DNA of 22,672 nucleotides. Source: Candidatus Falkowbacteria bacterium CG10_big_fil_rev_8_21_14_0_10_43_11 (GTDB lineage Bacteria; Patescibacteriota; Patescibacteriia; Patescibacteriales; XYC2-FULL-47-12). This document shows positions 20,388-22,672 of the stretch, piece after piece. A program made the translations under genes and the position numbers. The notes beneath the pieces are model-generated. The model saw only the letters and a list, made by a program, of their open reading frames with translations, was not told the DNA's origin and did not search any database. The stretch's first letter is position 1. Each line of letters begins with the position of its first letter. The DNA is taken from contig PFAS01000074.1 of NCBI GenBank assembly GCA_002778635.1, forward strand, positions 1 through 22,672, read 5' to 3'.

Positions 20388-20629
20388 TATTTTTTCTGGT
20401 CTTTCAACGCGGCTTTTTCCTCGCGAACTGCGGCTAGTTCTTCGGTAAGCGCTTTTTCCTCGTCTTCCAAAGCAGCCAGTTCGTTCTTAGGAGAAATAAA
20501 TCTCCTAAAGCCGAAGCCATAACCGCCACGGCAACCCCAGCCTTGCCTTAAACCGCCTCCGCAGGAACCTAAACCTCGGCCAATTCTTGGGCCATATCCC
20601 ATCGGACCAGTTCCATTTAATCCTGGCAT
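20387..20629 (-). CDS. DUF5320 family protein
   Basis: The 80-residue product has the DUF5320 layout: PGLNGTGPMGYGPRIGRG followed by a Gly/Cys/Arg-rich segment (GSCGGGLRQGWGCRGGYG) and a C-terminal charged coiled coil (LAALEDEEKALTEELAAVRE). Two cysteines lie in the glycine-rich part. Function is unknown; in other prokaryotes such genes occur near DUF134 and iron-sulfur or NifX-type genes. The start is ATG 20629, with GGGGGTG eight bases upstream as ribosome binding site; the longer reading frame from 20701 runs into the promoter. A near-consensus promoter lies at 20693-20721, suggesting strong independent expression. Confidence 0.82.
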   Translation of the reverse strand: MPGLNGTGPMGYGPRIGRGLGSCGGGLRQGWGCRGGYGFGFRRFISPKNELAALEDEEKALTEELAAVREEKAALKDQKK

Positions 20630-20692
20630 ATATTTTTTCACCCCCTTTTTTAATTTTATAGGCAGTTCGGCCTTGAGCCACTGTCTATTATG

Positions 20693-20721
20693 AATATACA
20701 CCCATAATGATTTTCTGTCAA
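20693..20721 (-). promoter_or_regulatory. Promoter of the DUF5320 gene
   Basis: On the minus strand TTGACA (20716-20721) is followed after 17 bp by TATATT (20693-20698). Predicted start near 20686 leaves a leader of about 57 nt. Confidence 0.75.
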
Positions 20722-20787
20722 TATCAGTTTAATTCGCAAAATAAAAAAACAACTTAGGCGTCCATCAACTGTTTTTATTTTTTAACC

Positions 20788-22173
20788 TTAAATTATTTTA
20801 TCCCAAACCGTCAGGCCGCAGAAAAAAAGGAAAGTAAAAAAAATTAAAAGCATGATGATTTTGCGCCAGAGCCGCGCTTGAAACTCTTTGGGCAAAACTT
20901 TGTGGTTCAGCCAGTTGGTAAGCGCGATATGGACGACCATAGAAAAGGCATTGATGACGGCGCCGAGTATGATTAAAAATTGCGGCTCGTAAATATTAAA
21001 TAAAAATAAAATTACGCCAAAAGCGATTTGCGCCCAGATAAAACCGAAATATATTTTAGACAAATTAATCTTGCCGTTCTGATTACCGCCCAATTTTTTC
21101 AGCGCTAAATTTTCCGCCATAATGCGCGAGGTGGAATCCATAATGCCTAATTGCGTTTGAAAAAGCATTACAGACACTATAAATAAAAACAACATTCCGA
21201 TCCAAGGCGCGAGCAAACCGCCGATAGCCAGCCCCTCGTTAATGACGAATAAAATCCCTTGCGCGTTAGTCGGATTGCCAAAAGTAGTTGAGTATGCGAG
21301 CAACATTAACAAGCACATTGCTAACGCGCCCAAAAACCAAAAAACAATCAAGTGTTCAATGCTAACTTTGCGCCACCAAGCGCGAAAGCGCGCCGTACTG
21401 GTAGCGTCAATTTTAAAATCCTCGCCGGTTAATTTTACCGTCTGGTGCTCGCGGATGTCGCGAAACAGCCCGGCGATTTTTTGCGAGTGATAACCCATGC
21501 CGTAGCCTTTTTCCCGAATGTAAATTGATTGCGTCAGGTTTAAATTTCCGCCCGCGCCGGCGTAGGCGAACGCGCCCAAAAAAACCGCCAAGCTCATGCC
21601 CGAAGGCCAAAATAAAAACCCGTCGCCGATACCCGCTATGCCTTGCCCGAGCGCGAGCCAATCAACGCCGCGCGCGATGATAAAAGTCAAAACTAAAATA
21701 AACGGGATGCCTAAAATGATAATTATTTTAGTGATATGCTCCATCATCGCGTACACTGTTTTGCCAATACTTAAAATCAATCCGATTAAAATTAAAAAAA
21801 TAATCGCCACCCATTTAAAATCAGTAATGCCAAAAACAAAACTAAACACTTGCGCGCTCGCGGCAATGATTCCAGGCAGACCGAAGCCAATAAAAGTAGA
21901 AGCGATAAACCATAGTGGCGCGAGGCGCCATAATTTGTTCATTCCGACAAAAACCGATTCGCCTTTAACCAAAGCATAGCGCTCTATTTCCATATTGATA
22001 AAATACTGGCAAGTAATGCCTAATACCGCGCCCCAGGCAATGCCTAAGCCGAAGTTGGCGGATAAATACGGCCACAAAATCACCTCGCCCGAACCCAGGC
22101 CTAGGGCGAGGATGATGAAACTGGGTCCGAGGAGTTTGGAAAATTTTATTGGAGCGGGGAATTGCTTGGACAT
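20788..22173 (-). CDS. Nramp-like transporter without the canonical metal-site motifs
   Basis: The 461-residue product has about eleven to twelve membrane helices and Nramp/APC-type layout. The start is set at ATG 22173 (MSKQFPAPIKF); an upstream ATG at 22203 lies inside the palindromic operator. In classical Nramp metal transporters TM1 carries DPGN and TM6 carries MPH; here TM1 reads LGLGSGEVILWPYL and the TM6 region reads AYAGAGGNLNLTQ, so the Mn/Fe site is not conserved and the substrate is unclear. A soluble insert of about 45 residues (GYHSQKIAGLFRDIREHQTV onward) follows. Its 3' end is duplicated at the end of the yibE/F-like gene. Confidence 0.8.
   Translation of the reverse strand: MSKQFPAPIKFSKLLGPSFIILALGLGSGEVILWPYLSANFGLGIAWGAVLGITCQYFINMEIERYALVKGESVFVGMNKLWRLAPLWFIASTFIGFGLPGIIAASAQVFSFVFGITDFKWVAIIFLILIGLILSIGKTVYAMMEHITKIIIILGIPFILVLTFIIARGVDWLALGQGIAGIGDGFLFWPSGMSLAVFLGAFAYAGAGGNLNLTQSIYIREKGYGMGYHSQKIAGLFRDIREHQTVKLTGEDFKIDATSTARFRAWWRKVSIEHLIVFWFLGALAMCLLMLLAYSTTFGNPTNAQGILFVINEGLAIGGLLAPWIGMLFLFIVSVMLFQTQLGIMDSTSRIMAENLALKKLGGNQNGKINLSKIYFGFIWAQIAFGVILFLFNIYEPQFLIILGAVINAFSMVVHIALTNWLNHKVLPKEFQARLWRKIIMLLIFFTFLFFCGLTVWDKII
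20795..20868. repeat. Duplicated gene-end segment, copy 2
   Basis: Partner of 18687-18761. Here the frame gives the natural-looking C-terminus FFTFLFFCGLTVWDKII of the Nramp-like protein, so this copy is likely the original. Confidence 0.9.
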
Positions 22174-22189
22174 AAAATGTTTGAGTTGG

Positions 22190-22219
22190 CAGTATGATAG
22201 CATTGTATCATACTGTCAA
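22190..22219 (-). promoter_or_regulatory. Palindromic operator overlapping the Nramp-like gene promoter
   Basis: CAGTATGATA (22190-22199) and TATCATACTG (22206-22215) form a perfect 10-bp inverted repeat with a 6-bp spacer. TTGACA on the minus strand (22214-22219) overlaps its edge, with weak -10 candidates inside (CATACT at 17 bp). This arrangement is typical of a repressor-controlled promoter. The regulator is unknown; no binding consensus I know matches. Confidence 0.6.
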
Positions 22220-22298
22220 AAAAATAGAACCACAGCGCAGCTATTGGCGCTTGGCACATAGAAATTTTGCGAAAATATATTTGCAAAAAATAGAATCG

Positions 22299-22307
22299 TG
22301 ATATAAT
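22299..22307 (+). promoter_or_regulatory. Extended -10 promoter of the micro-ORF unit
   Basis: TG-A-TATAAT is a perfect extended -10 element. Only a weak -35 (TTGCAA at 22281-22286) lies upstream. Predicted start near 22314. Confidence 0.55.
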
Positions 22308-22415
22308 TATACACAGGATCGTTTACGATCAAACGGAAGAGTCGACTTCCGTGCCCACTGTACGCTTCTGCGGACATACAAATTTTCCAAGGAGGCGGCG
22401 AAGGCGTACGCTGTT

Positions 22416-22448
22416 ATGGCAAAGAAAAAAAAAGGAAAGAAGAAGTAA
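22416..22448 (+). CDS. 10-codon lysine-rich micro-ORF
   Basis: The frame encodes MAKKKKGKKK and stops with TAA. AAGGAGG lies 20 nt upstream, too far unless the stem GTACGCTTC/GAAGGCGTAC closes the gap; a weaker GAAGG is 11 nt upstream. The frame is open further upstream but has no ATG, GTG or TTG. The peptide resembles basic ribosomal-protein tails but no family is recognised. It is supported mainly by its place between an extended -10 promoter and an intrinsic terminator. Confidence 0.4.
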   Translation: MAKKKKGKKK

Positions 22449-22462
22449 TAACTTCGTCTCAT

Positions 22463-22495
22463 AAAACAGCCCTGATTAATGTCAGAGCTGTTTTT
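22463..22495 (+). terminator. Terminator of the micro-ORF unit
   Basis: AAAACAGC (22463-22470) pairs with GCTGTTTT (22487-22494), with an inner CTGA/TCAG stem and a T5 tail (22491-22495). It also separates the unit from the convergent gene at 22501. Confidence 0.8.
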
Positions 22496-22500
22496 GCATT

Positions 22501-22671
22501 TTAGGATTTGATTCTTCGCGCTGCCGCTGTCGCTAACAATCCAGTCAATACAAGTTGCAAAAGCGGACTTAAGCCAAGACCAAAAACCGTCGGCATCGGG
22601 TTGCTGTAGGTCCACTGATGAAAAGTATAAACGGCCTTATATTCAATAATGGCGGCAACGATAATGCCAGT
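22501..22671 (-). CDS. C-terminal part of a membrane protein (cut by window end)
   Basis: The last 56 codons of a leftward gene are open to the window edge. The product reads GIIVAAIIEYKAVYTFHQW, then a PMPTVFGLGLSPLLQLVLTG helix, and ends ARRIKS. Two hydrophobic segments are visible. Family not recognised. Composition and codon use match the neighbouring leftward genes. The 5' part lies beyond the window. Confidence 0.6.
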   Translation of the reverse strand, partial: TGIIVAAIIEYKAVYTFHQWTYSNPMPTVFGLGLSPLLQLVLTGLLATAAARRIKS

Positions 22672-22672
22672 A

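Larger units (their letters stand above)
22314..22495 (+). ncRNA. Short transcript with structured leader
   Basis: Three leader stems are visible: GATCG 22317-22321 with CGATC 22326-22330; ACGGAAG 22333-22339 with CTTCCGT 22346-22352; and GTACGCTTC 22360-22368 with GAAGGCGTAC 22400-22409 (one bulge). The last encloses a strong Shine-Dalgarno AAGGAGG (22389-22395). A 10-codon ORF and a terminator follow. It could be a regulatory RNA, a leader peptide unit or both. Confidence 0.5.

Noticed and set aside
22307..22615. 102-codon minus-strand ORF over the micro-ORF unit
   Set aside because: It runs across a strong plus-strand terminator, and its start overlaps the better-supported end of another membrane protein frame.

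Overview
The window looks like a chromosomal segment of a streamlined Candidate Phyla Radiation (Patescibacteria, probably Parcubacteria-like) bacterium. This is inferred from compact gene packing, few clear Shine-Dalgarno sequences, AT-rich spacers, an ultra-common housekeeping set (infC-rpmI-rplT-secG, smpB-ssrA, rnj, lspA, traR/dksA) and lineage-typical small membrane proteins. No taxonomic search could be run.

Layout. (1) 1-1020 is accessory: a 66-aa orphan gene with its own promoter and terminator lies between 22-bp inverted repeats, followed by a possible integron attC-like site and a chimeric remnant of an LD-carboxypeptidase gene. (2) 1028-5075 is a leftward run: a two-TM protein, yraN, a DEDD exonuclease, a thioredoxin-CcdA fusion, lspA and a TraR/DksA zinc-finger protein. 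(3) 5085-5760 has no protein gene. It carries a candidate structured ncRNA of about 360 nt with its own promoter and terminator, then four copies of a 10-4-10 palindrome with DnaA-box-like 9-mers. (4) 5764-7228 holds five leftward tRNAs (Cys, Asp, Pro, Leu, Gly) and a 3D-domain cell-wall enzyme gene. (5) 7282-18385 is mostly rightward: smpB, tmRNA, infC-rpmI-rplT-secG, an anchored solute-binding protein, tRNA-Leu, RNase J, a LysM/M23 peptidase, a small membrane protein, tRNA-Ala and a PEP-synthase-like dikinase lacking the PEP-binding domain. (6) 18687-22219 is leftward: a YibE/F membrane protein, a DUF134 regulator, a remnant of pyruvoyl arginine decarboxylase, a DUF5320 protein and an Nramp-like transporter with a palindromic operator. 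(7) 22299-22495 is a tiny rightward transcription unit with a structured leader and a 10-codon lysine-rich ORF, followed by the 3' end of a leftward membrane protein gene.

The switch from leftward to rightward genes between 5 and 7.3 kb, with DnaA-box-like motifs there, would fit a replication origin, but no dnaA/dnaN is in view. Several intergenic gaps are built almost entirely of inverted arrays of degenerate 8-9 bp units; one fills the whole space between a stop and a start codon. The strongest candidates for something new are the structured ncRNA, these arrays, the micro-ORF unit and the truncated dikinase.
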